A DNA stretch of 64,000 nt from Castanea sativa (GCF_040712315.1 NC_134017.1:55027136-55091135); one strand, 5' to 3'. Shown: positions 24,001-35,838, counted from the first letter of the stretch. Numbers and translations: made by a program. Notes: a model not told the origin generated them from the letters alone.

Positions 24001-27000
24001 CTGTACCTAATTGCTACTTTCGAGAATTGACCGTTTAATGCAGGCAATGAGAGAGCAACTTTATCCGGAGCTATTGTGTCAAGTTGCTCTGAACCACACA
24101 TTGCAACCATTTAACACTGGCAATGGGAAATAACCAACTTTGTTTAATTAGTTTTTAAGCTTTCTTAACATGTTTTCTGGTCAAATCCATTGACCTTTCA
24201 TCAAGAATTGGTTAAAGATTTCATATCAGTTGGTTCTTTTTAACTATGACTATATGAAGCTCCCTATTATTTTTAGACAGTGCCTCCTTTTTTTAGTATG
24301 TTTTTCCTCTTCTTTTTGAGGGAAATCAAGGTCCCATCCCTCCAAATTTTGAATTCTTTGTTTTCCTGAGAAAAAAAATTATTTATTTGTTGGTAGGTTG
24401 TAATTCCTCCAGATGGTTATTTAAAATCTGTCAGAGATCTGTGCTCAAAATATAATGTTTTAATGATTGCTGATGAGGTGCAATCTGGCTTAGCACGAAC
24501 AGGAAAAATGCTGGCTTGTGATTGGGAAGAAGTGCGCCCAGATGTAGTGGTGAGCACCCCCCATCCCCTCCAAAAATCTCTCTTTCTAGATTCTTTATAA
24601 TTTTCATGACTTTTTCCAAGTCTTAGATGTGAATGTAGAAACATTTTGGATAATGATATTTACTTGAACCATTATACAACAATATGATTGCAAGTTACAC
24701 CAGGAAAATTACCCATGTTGCATCCCTTTGATTTGTCCATGTTAGCCTCAATTCTGCATTCACGAATCAAGAGGACATGACACTCATATGGTCAATTTCT
24801 CCATTTTGGATACATTGTTATATCTTGTTCAAATATCTGTACAATGCTGGGTTGCTAAGTATTGATGTATTGCCCACAATTCAGTTACATCTTTAGGGGT
24901 TGAAATGACAGGCCTATCTCATTATGAAATGACGGCTCTCTGTGTGTGTGTGTGTGTGTGGGTGGGACTATGAAGGTTTCATACTCTATTCAAAACTTTG
25001 GTGATTGCATTTTCTATTTGCAGAAGCTTTTTATATTACCATTTTATTTATCATAGCTATGAATTTGCAATGGAATTATGTTTATCCACCCAACCAATTT
25101 GATCATACAATACCACATAAGAAGACTTTGGAAGAAAAGTTTTAAAACCTTAGGAACTTGGTTGTTTCAGAAGGCCATAATTGCCATCCATTGGACTTGT
25201 ACTTGAAAGTGGACTTTGACTGTTCCTTGACTGTATGCAGAACTACCTTCAAAGTGTTTTTTGTTACCGCTATGAACTACTAATGCCAAGGAACTCTAGA
25301 TCAAATAACACCTAATTTGGGATGGAGGGTAAGGTCGCAGGTTCAATGCCCACTAAGTGCATGCATAACTAATCAATTAAAAAAAAAAGAAAAAAGAACA
25401 AACTTATAAATTCTGATGAACTTCTTCCTATGCACCCATAACCAGTATCTTATTATGAGATTCCATAAATAGTCACACAAGACTGAATAAGACAGCTTTG
25501 AAAGCAAAAAATTAAAATTTTGGGAATTGGTTCTTTCCGGAACTATGGACTGTACTTGAAACAAGAAAAGCATACTTTTAACAGGATTCACAATAGAATG
25601 GAGTATATACTTTTTTGAAGTTAACCTAACATTTGTATTCTTTGTTTTCCCTGCCTGAGAAAATTCTTGCCTCTTTGCATTGTCTTCCTAATGTGTCTTG
25701 CATGATGAAAAAGAGATGTCATATCTGAATATCTTGTCATAGAGCCTAAGTTTGAGAGATGTGAAATGCAATTTGCATGGTACCTTCATTACTTCTTTCT
25801 TATGCTTGGGAGGCATTTTTTGTTTAAACTAACTTAACAATCTTATTGAATACTCCAATGTGATACAATACATATAATAACTTTTTCATTTTCTTTTCCA
25901 GATACTTGGAAAAGCTTTGGGTGGTGGAGTGATACCTGTAAGTGCAGTGCTTGCAGACAAAGATGTGATGCTTTGTATCCAACCTGGAGAGCATGGAAGG
26001 TTTGCATTTATAAGTACTTGTATTTCATAAATGATCTATTTCTTAACCTATTACTATTTTATGTAATCAGCCTTTAATTTCTAACTCTTGTCCATCTTGA
26101 TCTAAAAGATTTTGCCTGGACACATTACAACACCCATTTATATATTCTGATTCAGTAAATGTTACCAAGACATGTGGCTCCAGTTTTGTAAGGATTTTTT
26201 TTAATAGTGCATACAAGTGGAAATGGTCAGGTTTGATTTACACATAGTAAGTCGATTCACTTCTAGTAATATGGCATAGCAACCAAAGAAAATAGGGTCA
26301 AGCCAAACAGGATAATGATGTAGTAAGGTTGTAATGGTCCAACAGTAATGCACCTCACTTTGGATGGTTGGCCAGTTAATTCTAGTTCTGCAAATAACAT
26401 GCAAATGTGTGCAAATTGTACATAGACAAGTAGTGTTTTGTAGAACAAAGTACCTCTTGGAAGAAACACCATAATAGATATTGGACATGATTTACCTATA
26501 CACTTAGTTTTTTTCTGAGTGAAATGATGCATATGGATCAGTGAAGTTGAATACTACTTTCATCAAGCCTAGACACATTTGGAACCATTTTTTTTTTCTA
26601 AAACGCGGCTGGAACTTTTAGTTCTTTCCAATTTGAGCTCCAGTTACCATGTTTTGGAGTCTATCAAATGGTTATTCTGGAAAGATTCCTCAATTTATCC
26701 ATTTGATACATATTGGTAGCAAGGAATCGTACAATTTGTAACCAAGTTTGATACGGTTAAAGTTCAACCTAGAAAAATACATTTCTCATTCTCGGATTGG
26801 GATTCTGTCTTTATGTATATGATGCTTCCTCCTAAATTCATTTTGAGGGTTTGGTTAGAAGTTGATAGATCTATCTTTATTCATTCCTCTTGGAAGGGTG
26901 TGGTTTCCTTCTCCAAGTGACATAATCAAAGCAGTTATATGGTTGTTCCCTCGTGTCTAATGGGGTTTAATAATAAACCATATAGGTTTTGCAAATTTTT

Positions 27001-29852
27001 CTGTCTTTAAATCTTTCATTTAAATAAAATAATGCTATTGAAGCTGTAGTGAGTGATCAATCCTAGAGCACTTAGATTTGAGTTTTTTAATATCATTGTG
27101 GAAGGTAATAACTCCGCTGATTTTCTTTTGTTGCAAAGGAAATAGGGGTCTTGGGACACTTATAATTTCCAAGGGAGTGATTGATTTGTCACAAGTGTTT
27201 TAAGTGTTTTCTGCTTTAGTTATATAGAAGTGCTGAAAGATGACTGATAAAATGGCATAGTGAGGAGCAATGACCGTGGATTATTTCTTTGGAAAAATAT
27301 GCCACACTGACCACCTTTCACTTACCAATTTTTTTAGTCTTTTTCTGTCGGTTAAAATTTTTTGTATTTGTCTTTGCATTTTTGCTGTTTAAAAACTTCT
27401 ATGCTGCAGTCAATGAGCCTTGACTCAAGTGGACATTCTCCTGTCAAAAATGTGAGTGAAGGGCTAGGTTGTGAGTTGAAAACCCACTAAGTCAAAGTAG
27501 ATGTGCGTGTCACGACCCAAGAAGGGCTAGCCATATTTGTGCTATACCCCAAAGGACTAGTTCGATCTAGTAAACACCTGATGTGGGATTTAGCGCACGC
27601 TTGCACAATTACTCTTATCCTATCCAATTCATGTAATGTGGGGTATCAAAATCTCACCCACTTAAATTCTTGACATCCTTGTCTGGTCCCACGCTGTGTT
27701 GTAGTGCCCTTGAGCCATATGGCATTACCCGGTTGGCTTTAATACCATTTGTCACAACCTAAGGAAGCTCTAGCTATATCTGTACTATATCCCAAAAGGA
27801 CTAGTCAAATTACAATTGAGGATACACTTAATCACTTATATAACCTAGTTTGACCTTGTACGCTGAATATGGGACTCAACACATGCTCACACAACATTCT
27901 TATCCAATCCAATCCACATTACCTGAGATATAATAGTGTAACTTACCAATAAAAAACAAAATCATGCTGCATGATTATGCCATTTTTTAATATTAAAATA
28001 GTTTCTTTCTGTTTCCCAAAAAAGGAAAAAGGAAAAACATTTTATTGAAATTGTTGTTTCTATTAGGTTGAATCTAAAAATTCTCTCCTAAAGTTGTTTA
28101 CAGTTTTCCATTAATTTAATTTTTAGTTTTTTACCATCTTCAATATTTTTTTCTTTCATTTTAAGTCTGCCATTTTCTTGGTGTTGCTGTTGGGATATAT
28201 TATACGAGAGCTCACACTTCTCTTATTGTTCATTACTGGCAGTACCTTTGGGGGAAATCCATTGGCCAGTGCAGTTGCCATCGCCTCACTAGATGTCATC
28301 AGAGATGAGAGACTTGCTGAGAGGTATCAAATCCACTGCCTAATGTTGTATCATGAGATGATATAAACAAGTAGGACAAGAACAGCTACATTGTTATTCC
28401 ATGATAGAAAATTTATTTTCTTCAGTGGCTTAATTATCTGGAGATTCAGACAGTATTAAGATTTCTTACTATAATACTTAATACCTGATTTTCTATTTAG
28501 TAGAAAGGATTGAAGTGCCAATATATTTATACAAGAATGAAGCATTTGATGATTAAATGGAGTTTTCTCCATTTCTCACTTCTATGGATTATATTCATCC
28601 TGACATTTCTATTCAAGTATTGCATTTCTTGTTTACCCGAAAACCCAAAAGAAAAGTGTCTTAACACATTCCTGGTAGGAATAGCAACGGGACAAGTTTG
28701 AGACAGGTATCTCCTTCCTGTGACCCACCCAGCAATAGGGAATAGTCATCCCAATCCAACTTATAGCCCAAGGCAAAGGTGGGTGGGACAGGTATGCCCA
28801 TGGGTGTACTATTTATGGTAGTTTAAAGCTGAATCATTAACTAAATCATACATTTTGCAACTATGTTTATTCATGTATATAAAATTGCTTTAACTGACAT
28901 CCTGCAATGAAGACACATATATATACACAATCATCAATTTGAGAACCATAGAAGGACAAAGGAAATGAGAAAGCGGTAGTCAGCTGCGGAGAGCTTTCAC
29001 AAGGCTCTCAAAAGGCCAATGTAAAATGTGGTGGAACAACTATTTCATCTGTATTATGGTTTGGAAAATAATACTTGTTTGTACTTTATGCAATAGCTTC
29101 TTTGAAATAACTATGCTTTCTTTTCCCAGATTCATCATGTATATCTATGGCTGCCTTCATTATTTATTTTTCTTTGTTTTTTAATCCCCATTTGATGCAT
29201 AAATTGTCTCTTGATATTCCTCAATTCTATAGATCTGCCCAACTGGGACAGGAGTTAAGGCACCATCTACTTAAGATTCAGCAGCAATACCCAAACTACA
29301 TACGGGAAGTTCGAGGTAGAGGTTTGTTCAATGCTGTGGAGCTCAACAGCAAAAATCTGCGCCCTATTTCTGCATATGATATCTGCCTACAGTTAAAGGA
29401 GAGAGGAGTTCTTGCTAAGCCCACCCATGATACTATCATCCGATTAACTCCCCCACTCTCAATCAGGTAAGGAAACATACTTGGTGCATGTTTTCATGTC
29501 ATCAAAACTTTCAGGTTGTTTTCATTGTGCTTTTCTTTCACATAGTTGACATATTAGTGACTGGGAAACAAGGTTGACAAGTGAGGGGACTTTCGGGTAT
29601 CATACACCAAAATATATTACACTAGAATGAATAACTGTATTTTTTTTTTTTATATAATTGTATGACTTACATTACATGTATATTTTCAGTTTGGATGAGC
29701 TCCAAGAAGCCTCAAAGGCACTGAGTGATGTTCTTGAGCATGATCTACCAAAGATGCAGAAAGCAAAGCCAGAGCATGTCTCCCCAACTAGTTCTAACAT
29801 ATGTGACTGTTGTGGGCGAAACTTATATGCTTCTCCAGATGAAGATAATTGA
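17348..29852 (+). CDS. OAT: Ornithine delta-aminotransferase, mitochondrial
   Basis: PLP enzyme (EC 2.6.1.13) that moves the delta-amino group of ornithine to 2-oxoglutarate, giving glutamate and glutamate-5-semialdehyde/P5C. In plants it acts in mitochondrial arginine catabolism. Coding exons: 17348-17496, 20846-20954, 21423-21653, 23227-23386, 23579-23634, 24397-24549, 25902-25999, 28243-28323, 29233-29466 and 29690-29852, all GT-AG and in phase, 477 aa. Residues 1 to about 35 are Arg/Ser-rich and acid-poor, like a mitochondrial presequence. Class-III aminotransferase marks: TGAEG 137-141 (phosphate loop), FHGR 173-176, FEPIQGEAG 227-235, ADEVQSG 260-266 with Asp261 contacting the PLP ring, LGKALGG with Schiff-base Lys290, STFGGNP 319-325, and RLTPP near 416. 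The tail ends with [10 protein letters not shown], as in other plant OATs. Long introns 1 and 7 are transposon-laden, but the coding sequence is intact. Confidence 0.96.
17826..17930 (-). repeat. SINE, family B, reverse orientation, OAT intron 1
   Basis: On the minus strand it reads GGTGAGGTCGTGGGTTCAAA, then ACCCATTAGGTGTGTTTAAC, matching the 3' half of the family-B SINEs seen elsewhere in the window. Confidence 0.5.
18040..18082. repeat. C-run followed by TC microsatellite
   Basis: About 20 C, then about 11 TC units, in OAT intron 1. Its length is likely to vary and to be sequencing-prone. Confidence 0.9.
18234..20375 (+). mobile_element. Decayed Ty3/gypsy chromovirus remnant in OAT intron 1
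   Basis: Two related LTRs (about 18234-18489 and 20013-20375) share GTGCATGCAGAGGAAGTAGG at their start and end near TATGTACCA. The right one keeps a ~105-bp piece that the left has lost. After the left LTR, TGATATCAAAG resembles an initiator-Met tRNA primer site. Before the right LTR there is a polypurine tract, GGGGGAGGGAGGA. Between them only the 3' part of pol survives, with stops and frameshifts. Total length is about 2.1 kb, so gag, protease, RT and RNase H are gone. It is in the same orientation as OAT and fully within the intron. Confidence 0.85.
19225..19780 (+). pseudogene. Integrase C-terminus and chromodomain remnant
   Basis: The conceptual translation of 19334-19582 contains [19 protein letters not shown] and VVYGRKP, the end of a Ty3/gypsy integrase core. 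Further on (about 19590-19780), after a stop and a frame change, come pieces such as [20 protein letters not shown] and [11 protein letters not shown], the chromodomain-type tail of chromoviruses. No start, no catalytic triad and several stops: non-functional. Confidence 0.8.
20375..20667. repeat. Two diverged ~145-bp tandem units in OAT intron 1
   Basis: Both units run from CCTTGATGGTTG through GTCGTACTCTTAAGTC and GCCTAGTCGGTGG or GCATAGTCGGTGG to TCCATCATGCAG. Unit 2 starts near 20518. They abut the right LTR of the chromovirus remnant. Confidence 0.8.
21333..21365. repeat. TATCTG hexamer microsatellite
   Basis: About four exact GTATCT units with decaying edges, in OAT intron 2, roughly 60 bases before the acceptor at 21422. 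Confidence 0.85.
22806..22924 (+). repeat. SINE, family B, OAT intron 3
   Basis: AATGTGGTCTAACTCAAATG, then GTGGGTTTAACATCCACT and ATAACTTACCAATAATAAAA. Same layout as the copies at 5600 and 9268. Confidence 0.6.
24943..24967. repeat. GT microsatellite, OAT intron 6
   Basis: About ten GT units followed by GGGTGGG. Confidence 0.9.
25296..25396 (+). repeat. SINE, family B, OAT intron 6
   Basis: CTCTAGATCAAATAACACC, then a GCAGGTTCAATGCCCACTAA B-box region, then ATAACTAATCAATTAAAAAA. Confidence 0.6.
27415..27960 (+). repeat. SINE, family B, split by a TRIM insertion
   Basis: The SINE body (CTTGACTCAAGTGGACATTC, then GTTGAAAACCCACTAAG) stops near 27507. Its typical end, GTGTAACTTACCAATAAAAA, resumes at about 27936. 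The intervening ~425 bp is the TRIM described separately. Confidence 0.65.
27508..27932 (-). mobile_element. TRIM (terminal-repeat retrotransposon in miniature)
   Basis: Two direct repeats start with TGTCACGACCC (27508-27648) and TGTCACAACCT (27750-27932) and share CCAAAGGACTAGT or CCAAAAGGACTAGT and the TCTTATCC region. They enclose only ~100 bp. Immediately left of the right repeat, GGCTTTAATACCA is the complement of a TGGTAT-type initiator-Met primer site, so the element points to the minus strand. No coding capacity, as is normal for TRIMs. It lies in OAT intron 7. Confidence 0.8.
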
Positions 29853-30700
29853 ATAACATGTACATTACTTCTTAAGGCAATCAGTTGCTGAAATTGATAT
29901 ATTATACCTTTAGCATGGATTTTCAGAAATTCTCTCTCCTCTAATTGTTGCTTTCTCTTTTTAATCTTCTTTTTAATAAAATTAAGATACTTATCTCAAT
30001 CTGGATTTTTCTTTTTTTGGGGTTTAATCACAATAAATGCATCGATGAAGGAATATTATAAAACTATTAGCTTATGCCTATTTAATCCTGATCAATTGTT
30101 TATTTTGAATAGAACTTTCTGTTTTAAATCATGTTTTTCTGGTTAGGATCAAATAAGTGCTTCAGTTGCTCAATGTGCCAGACTTCCACTTGAGATGCCT
30201 TAAGATATGAATAAGCTTGGCAAGAAACCTTTGAGCTTATAGAATATTGAGTGAGAGACATGTGGTCTGTCTGATTGGAACCTTTACCTTGGGAAAAGAG
30301 CATTGTTTATAATGTGCTTTTAGAATATCTTTTGTTTGATGAAGAACAAAAATGCATGCCTAACGCTTCTGTGTTTGTGTGTAGGCTCAGCTGGAGATAG
30401 ATATGAATATTATTTTTAGTGCAAATTATAGATACCACTCTCTAGTAGTCTCTTTTTATGAGGCATTTACCTCCCTTGCGGTTTGTTTATTTGCTAATTT
30501 TAATGAAATTTGATGATTTAGCAGATACCGACAACACCCATTGGAAAAGAAATAAGAAAAAAGAAAGGAAGAAAAAAGTTGTTCTACCTTAAAGCTTACG
30601 CCTTGTAAACAGACAAACTAAAATAATGGTTGAAGGAGAAATTTAAAGAGAGAACTAGAAATGAGAGGGTTGAATAATCTTCTTCTTTTTTTGTGTCAAA
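29853..30700. other. 3'UTR/3' flank of OAT and spacer
   Basis: Probable 3'UTR from 29853, with an AATAAAATTAAG signal-like block at 29974-29985. Then AT-rich spacer. A partial relative of the fold-back element at 30701 lies at about 30540-30690 (shared AAAGCTTACGCCTTGTAAAC). Confidence 0.5.
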
Positions 30701-30863
30701 GTGCCAACATCATACATAGAGAAAGAAATGAAGAAAAAGACAGTTCTATCTTAAAGCTTACGCCTTGTAAACATACAAACTAAAATTATGATTGAAGAAC
30801 TAGAAATGTGAGGGTTGAAAAATCTCTTTTCTTCATTTCTTTCTTTATATGTGATGTTGACAC
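30701..30863. mobile_element. Fold-back/MITE-like element, 163 bp
   Basis: The left arm begins GTGCCAACATCATACATAGA and the right arm ends ATATGTGATGTTGACAC. The arms pair over about 40 bp, including the AAAGAAATGAAGAAAA / CTTCATTTCTTT stretch. Non-coding. Confidence 0.7.
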
Positions 30864-33239
30864 TGATGCATAATCAAATTCTGTTATGGTTAACAAAAAA
30901 TCCTTATTAGCAAACCACAAGGTAAGTGTCACAAAATAAATCACAAGGTAATTCCACATTTATAGGGTATATGATACGGAGGTACGTGTAATTTGCCTTT
31001 TATTTTTAAAGTTTCATCTAGTAAAAATTGAGTGAGGGGTCGATCTGATTGGAACCTTTACATGGTGGTCAGAATTGTTTTTAGAATGCTTTATGCTTAA
31101 TGAAAAAGTAAAATACATACTCTGACTGGGTATTAGTAATGAGTTGTCGAGTATATTACGACTTGGTTATTTATCTCTTCTATGATTGTCACACACACTA
31201 GGTGTCTTTTTTTATGGGGCAACTGTCCATTCACACATCCTTCTCACAGTTTCCTTTTCATTTTCCTCTCTAAATAAAGCAAAGGGGTTACTAAAGAAGA
31301 ATATCTATGTGTTATACTACAGCTTCGTGGTTTTTTCTTTGATATATTTGATCTAGTTTGTACTGTTTTTCTTCTACTAGTACAATTTTTCTTTGTTAAA
31401 GGAGATATGGTGTAGACACAATAATGCATATTTTTTGGTGGGAATTAAAGGAGGCCCTTTTCTGTTTTATTAAAGGAGGTCTTCTTGATCTAGACATTTT
31501 TTTATGAGCCTTGCTGGAATAGCTGGTTTGTGATAATTATCTATTATCTCATCGGGTGTGGACTTTGTTTTTCTGCATCCAATGAACATCAAATTGTTGT
31601 AAAATAAGTTAATCTCCTTATATTATAGATATTTTTTATTTTATTTTATGCCTGGATTAGTGGATTGTCAAAATCGCTAAATTACTTGTACCAGTTTTCT
31701 TTTTTTGTAATAAAGAACAAATGTGTAAGTTCAACAAATTCAAAGAAAATTTTCACTAAATCATTGTGGCCCTCAGTTCCTTAAATGGGGGATCTAAATC
31801 ACTGTGACTAATAGTTCATGACATATATAAAGAATATATATAGCAGCGTATGAGGAATGTGAGACTCCACAAACTACAATATTAAAAGCTTATATTTTAA
31901 TAAATCATGACCAATTTAGGGCTCATAATAATTCATAATAGGGCCTAACGCTATGAAAAAGAAAGAGGATTACAGATTATATTGTCATTTTGGGAAGACT
32001 ACAACAGGTTAGAAGATTTCCTGGTGTTGGAGGGAACTTTTTGTAGGCTCAATGTGAATAGGTCCATTGCCATTGGGTCCAAGCTTGGCTCAGCTTAGTT
32101 TTTGCCCAAGATCATAGTATTCAGACAATTCCGCAACACCCCCGTGCAAAGGGTTGCTGGAACCAAGCAAGTCCCATTGCGGCAAAGCAACGAACCAGAA
32201 ACTTAGCGACCAACATCAAATGCAATAAGACATGCACCATAATCTACTGTCTAGAGTGTCACACCCTAAGATTACATTTCCTCAGTTGGTCTGAGGGGAT
32301 GGTGTGTTTTGGATAGAGAAAAAGTGTACTGTTTCGTGATTATTGTGATTATGTAATGTTCATAAGTTATGTTTTTTTTATTTTTATGAGTTAATATATT
32401 TAATCGAATTTCAATAGTTTTCAAAAAAAAAAAAATCAGAATTCAGTAATCCTAATATATATATATGTATGTATATTTGTATATTTATAAATTAGAGGTC
32501 AGGGGAGATATTATATGCCCTCAATTAACATAATAACACTCTTTGTGAAGTATTTTATAATTACTCATACAATTTTTTAGTTATTGCATGTTAGATTCTT
32601 TCGTTCAGATAGTTGTATTAATCAATACAATATTTCTTCTGGTAAAAATAATTAAATTCAATTATGTAATAACACATGGTAAAAAATTAATTAAAAACCT
32701 GAGACACATTATTAAAAAAAAGTATTAAAAAACTATGCCGAAGTTTGTCCCACTCACAAATCTAACAGTGCAAAGCAAAAAGAGAACTATCATTAAAATC
32801 TATTGCATGCCCAAGTCCATTAGGTGGATCCATTAATTATTATTGTTCGTACAAATAAATGATACTCCATTCTTTGAAATTCAAATTCAATTGAAATTCA
32901 ATGATACTCCATTCTAGATATCTCATAATAGATTATTATTATTATTATTATTATTATTGTCCAATAAATGCAGTTAGAGAGTTAGAATTCTTTGGTCATA
33001 CAAATAAAATCAAGGGACAGGGGGGTTAGGTGTAACCTATCTATGGTTGAGTGTGGATCTTTCTTCATGGAACCTTTGGGGGAAGTTTTGGCAATGATAG
33101 TCGTAGATGCTTTACTTTTCATCTACTATGGATGCTTTTTCAAGCATTCACATTCAGTATATATACAAGCTCGTCATATTAATGTTAAGGAAGATGAAAA
33201 GTCAACATCTTGATATTTATGACCTACCTACATACATAT

Positions 33240-33294
<55 letters not shown>

Positions 33295-33470
33295 GAGAGG
33301 GTTTAAGTTGTACTTATGTAAAAAACAATTCAAAAAATTAACATATATAACCAATCATATTACTGTTTTTGGGTTAATTTGTTCAATTAAAGATTTTAGT
33401 TTTTTCTTTTTACATGAGAACATTGTAAATTTTATTAAGAAGATAAATTTAGTACATCATAAGTAATAGC
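30864..33470. other. Intergenic DNA without recognised genes
   Basis: AT-rich. Contains ATT repeats (32934-32957) and a long TA run (33245-33290). Open frames are low-complexity or short. The 31950-32300 stretch is slightly more GC-rich, but no domain or RNA was recognised in it. Confidence 0.5.
33245..33290. repeat. TA microsatellite
   Basis: About 22 TA units preceded by TACATA units. The Ile/Tyr-rich frame across it is spurious. Confidence 0.9.
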
Positions 33471-33477
33471 TAACTCA

Positions 33478-33665
33478 CCACACAAGGGTGTGGCCTGATA
33501 GTAAAAGTTTTGGTTCTGCACACAGAGAGGAGCGGTTCGAGCGATAACCCTAGCAAGGCCCGTGTGGTACATGTGGTATTACCTATTACCGTCATGTGAC
33601 GTGAGCTCGATGAGCCCACACCGGAAACCCCATTTTTTATTCCAAAAAAAAAAGAAAAAAAGAAA
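33478..33665 (+). repeat. SINE-like retroposon, third type
   Basis: An A-box-like GTGGCCTGATAGTAAAAG and a B-box-like GCGGTTCGAGCGATAACCC about 40 bases apart, then a body of about 100 bp and an A-rich end (33645-33665). Different from families A and B. Confidence 0.5.
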
Positions 33666-34563
33666 AGAAGCAATAGCTGACTCAATCCGCTTTAGATTTT
33701 TCCTTTATTCAAGTTACAAAATTATCAATATTTTCTACCTATTTTGGCATATTTTGTCAAAATATGTGATGATTTTTTCTCTTGCCGTTTCACATGAGAT
33801 ACACTAGCCGCCCGAAAAAACTTGAAGTTTTTGCCGTATGGGCCGTACTGCTTCCAAGATATTTGAAATTGTGATCAGTGGAACACACAAACCCATGAGG
33901 ATATCAGCTATAATTTTTGAATCAGGATTACCTCGTGTAAACCAATATCCCAGGCAAAAGAAATCCCTTATTCCTCCAAAGCTTTTGCTTCAATCTCCAA
34001 TGGCCCTAGTGGTTGGTGAATCTTTTTTGCTCATGGCTGCCGTTACCCTATCTTCATGTTCCTTGACAACCACACCAACACCAGCTTGCTTGAATAGAGT
34101 GATTGGTAGTCTGAAATTCATCCAACATAACCCGTCCGTGCCTTTTTATAATCATGGTTGCCTTCTGTTGAATGAGTGTTTTATTGTGGAAGCTTATATT
34201 ATCACGTCGCTATACACCCTATAAAACTCTTTATGGGTTATGGTCCATACAATACGCAAACATGTTCATTTAAAACAAGATTCTTTATAGTAATAACAAT
34301 TTATGTGAAAGCTGATGGAAGAAATCTTATGTGAATTTCGGTGAAAGCAAATGGAGTTAATGGAGAAAACTAGAGACATCATGGTGGCATCTTGTTTGGA
34401 CGGAGGGAAAGTTGAAGTGAATGAGTGATTTTCTGTGGAATATTATATTATTAGGCATAATTAGCCATAAGTTTTTCATTAAATTATGCATGGTATATAC
34501 AATATCCAAACATATATTCAAATAAAACAAGATTTTTTATAAGCATAATAATAATTTTAGGGT

Positions 34564-34732
34564 CATGCTAACGAGTACCCATAGGGCAATGGTTAATAAT
34601 CTATTTTAAGAAAGTTTTAACATCACTTTTATGAGAAGTGGAAAATGCTATCAAAACATTAATTTTTTTTTTCCATAAAAACTTTCTTTAAATGGATCAT
34701 TAACCATTGTCCTAAGGGTATCACTCTTCATA
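34564..34732. mobile_element. MITE with ~50-bp inverted repeats
   Basis: The left arm has AGGGCAATGGTTAATAATC and AAGAAAGTTTT. The right arm has AAAACTTTCTTTAAATGGAT and CATTAACCATTGTCC, its near-complement. GCTAACGAGTACCC is at the outer left edge. Non-coding. Confidence 0.7.
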
Positions 34733-34849
34733 TTTTCTTTATGAATGGTATACTCCCACATCTGTGGGCATGCGGTGATTGTCATATCATTAATAATTAT
34801 AATTAATTAATTTAAAATTTTCACCACTAATTTATTATAGTCATAACGA

Positions 34850-35010
34850 GTAATTCTTAGGTACTTCTGAAATACTAGGAGTACGAAGAATGGTACTTCC
34901 TCTTTTCACATTCATGATAGAGTCTACTAATTAAATTCATGGTGGAGTTCACCATGAATGTGAGAGAATTAAGCACCATTTTTTTATATTGTAAGAGTAT
35001 CTAAGAATTT
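34850..35010. mobile_element. MITE-like inverted repeat
   Basis: The outer ends AATTCTTAGGTACTTCTG and GTAAGAGTATCTAAGAATT are imperfect inverted repeats. An inner hairpin, ATTCATGGTGGAGTTCACCA, lies at 34936-34960. Close to but distinct from the element at 34564. Confidence 0.55.
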
Positions 35011-35540
35011 TCTAACCATAATAAATTACGAAATGATAATATTAGCAAATTTATAAGGACATCTTCTTGTTCAGAAAATTAAGCATAAGGTATATACATA
35101 TTGCATATCATCGTTTCCAATAAAAATGCTCTTTGGGGAGGCCAATTCCAACATAGGTACGTACTTTATGATCATATGCACAATTGGATGACACACACAT
35201 ATATCTTTTTCTCTTTTTTTTTTTTTGGAGGCACGTATATCTTATTTTCTTCTCATGCTACCTCAAAGTTTTTCCCATTTGCCTAGCCTTGATTAACATT
35301 TATGGCTCAACTGTATGTATTATATATGATTTGGCTGTAAAACTAAAACCTGCCTCCTTGCTATGGGTATGGGTAGCATGAACTTGTCTTGTCTCTAATC
35401 TCTACAGGCCTCGAGTTGTGGGAAATTTTCTGGGGCCTGAAAGGGCCACTTTGGCCTCTTGCTTGGTTTTTTGGGCATCATTTATTACTCTTTACATTAA
35501 GAAGTTCCAAATTAAGCACCTTCCGAGCTTCTGATTTAAG

Positions 35541-35838
35541 TTTAGTTTGGATAGTGCGTTTTGTGGTCACGTTTTGAGATTCTGTGTTTTTTTTTTTTTT
35601 TTAACGTACATGAACAGTAACCAATACTGTTCATGCACGTTATCTTACTGTGCGGGAGACCAATTTTATTGTTCACGTACTGTAGCTGCACTGTTTACGC
35701 ACTGTTTATGGGACCCACACGCACTTTATTCAGAAAAAAAATATTAAAAATGGGTCCCACAACACTATTCACATATTTAAAAATTATTTTGCTACAGTAT
35801 TTTCAGTTTTCAGCAATAAGCTCTATCCAAACGGACCC
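35541..35838 (-). mobile_element. Second copy of the GTTTGGATA-type MITE
   Basis: Read on the minus strand it starts GGGTCCGTTTGGATAGAGC and contains GCTGAAAACTGAAAATACTG, as does the copy at 8001. An internal inverted repeat (CATGAACAGT ... ACTGTTCATG) lies at about 35609-35636. Confidence 0.7.

Noticed and set aside
33478..33560. tRNA gene
   Set aside because: A- and B-box-like sequences exist, but no acceptor or anticodon stem closes. It fits a SINE head better.
33838..34224. 128-aa open frame as a possible gene
   Set aside because: No recognised domain, no splice or promoter context, and it lies in transposon-rich intergenic DNA. Length alone is not enough.
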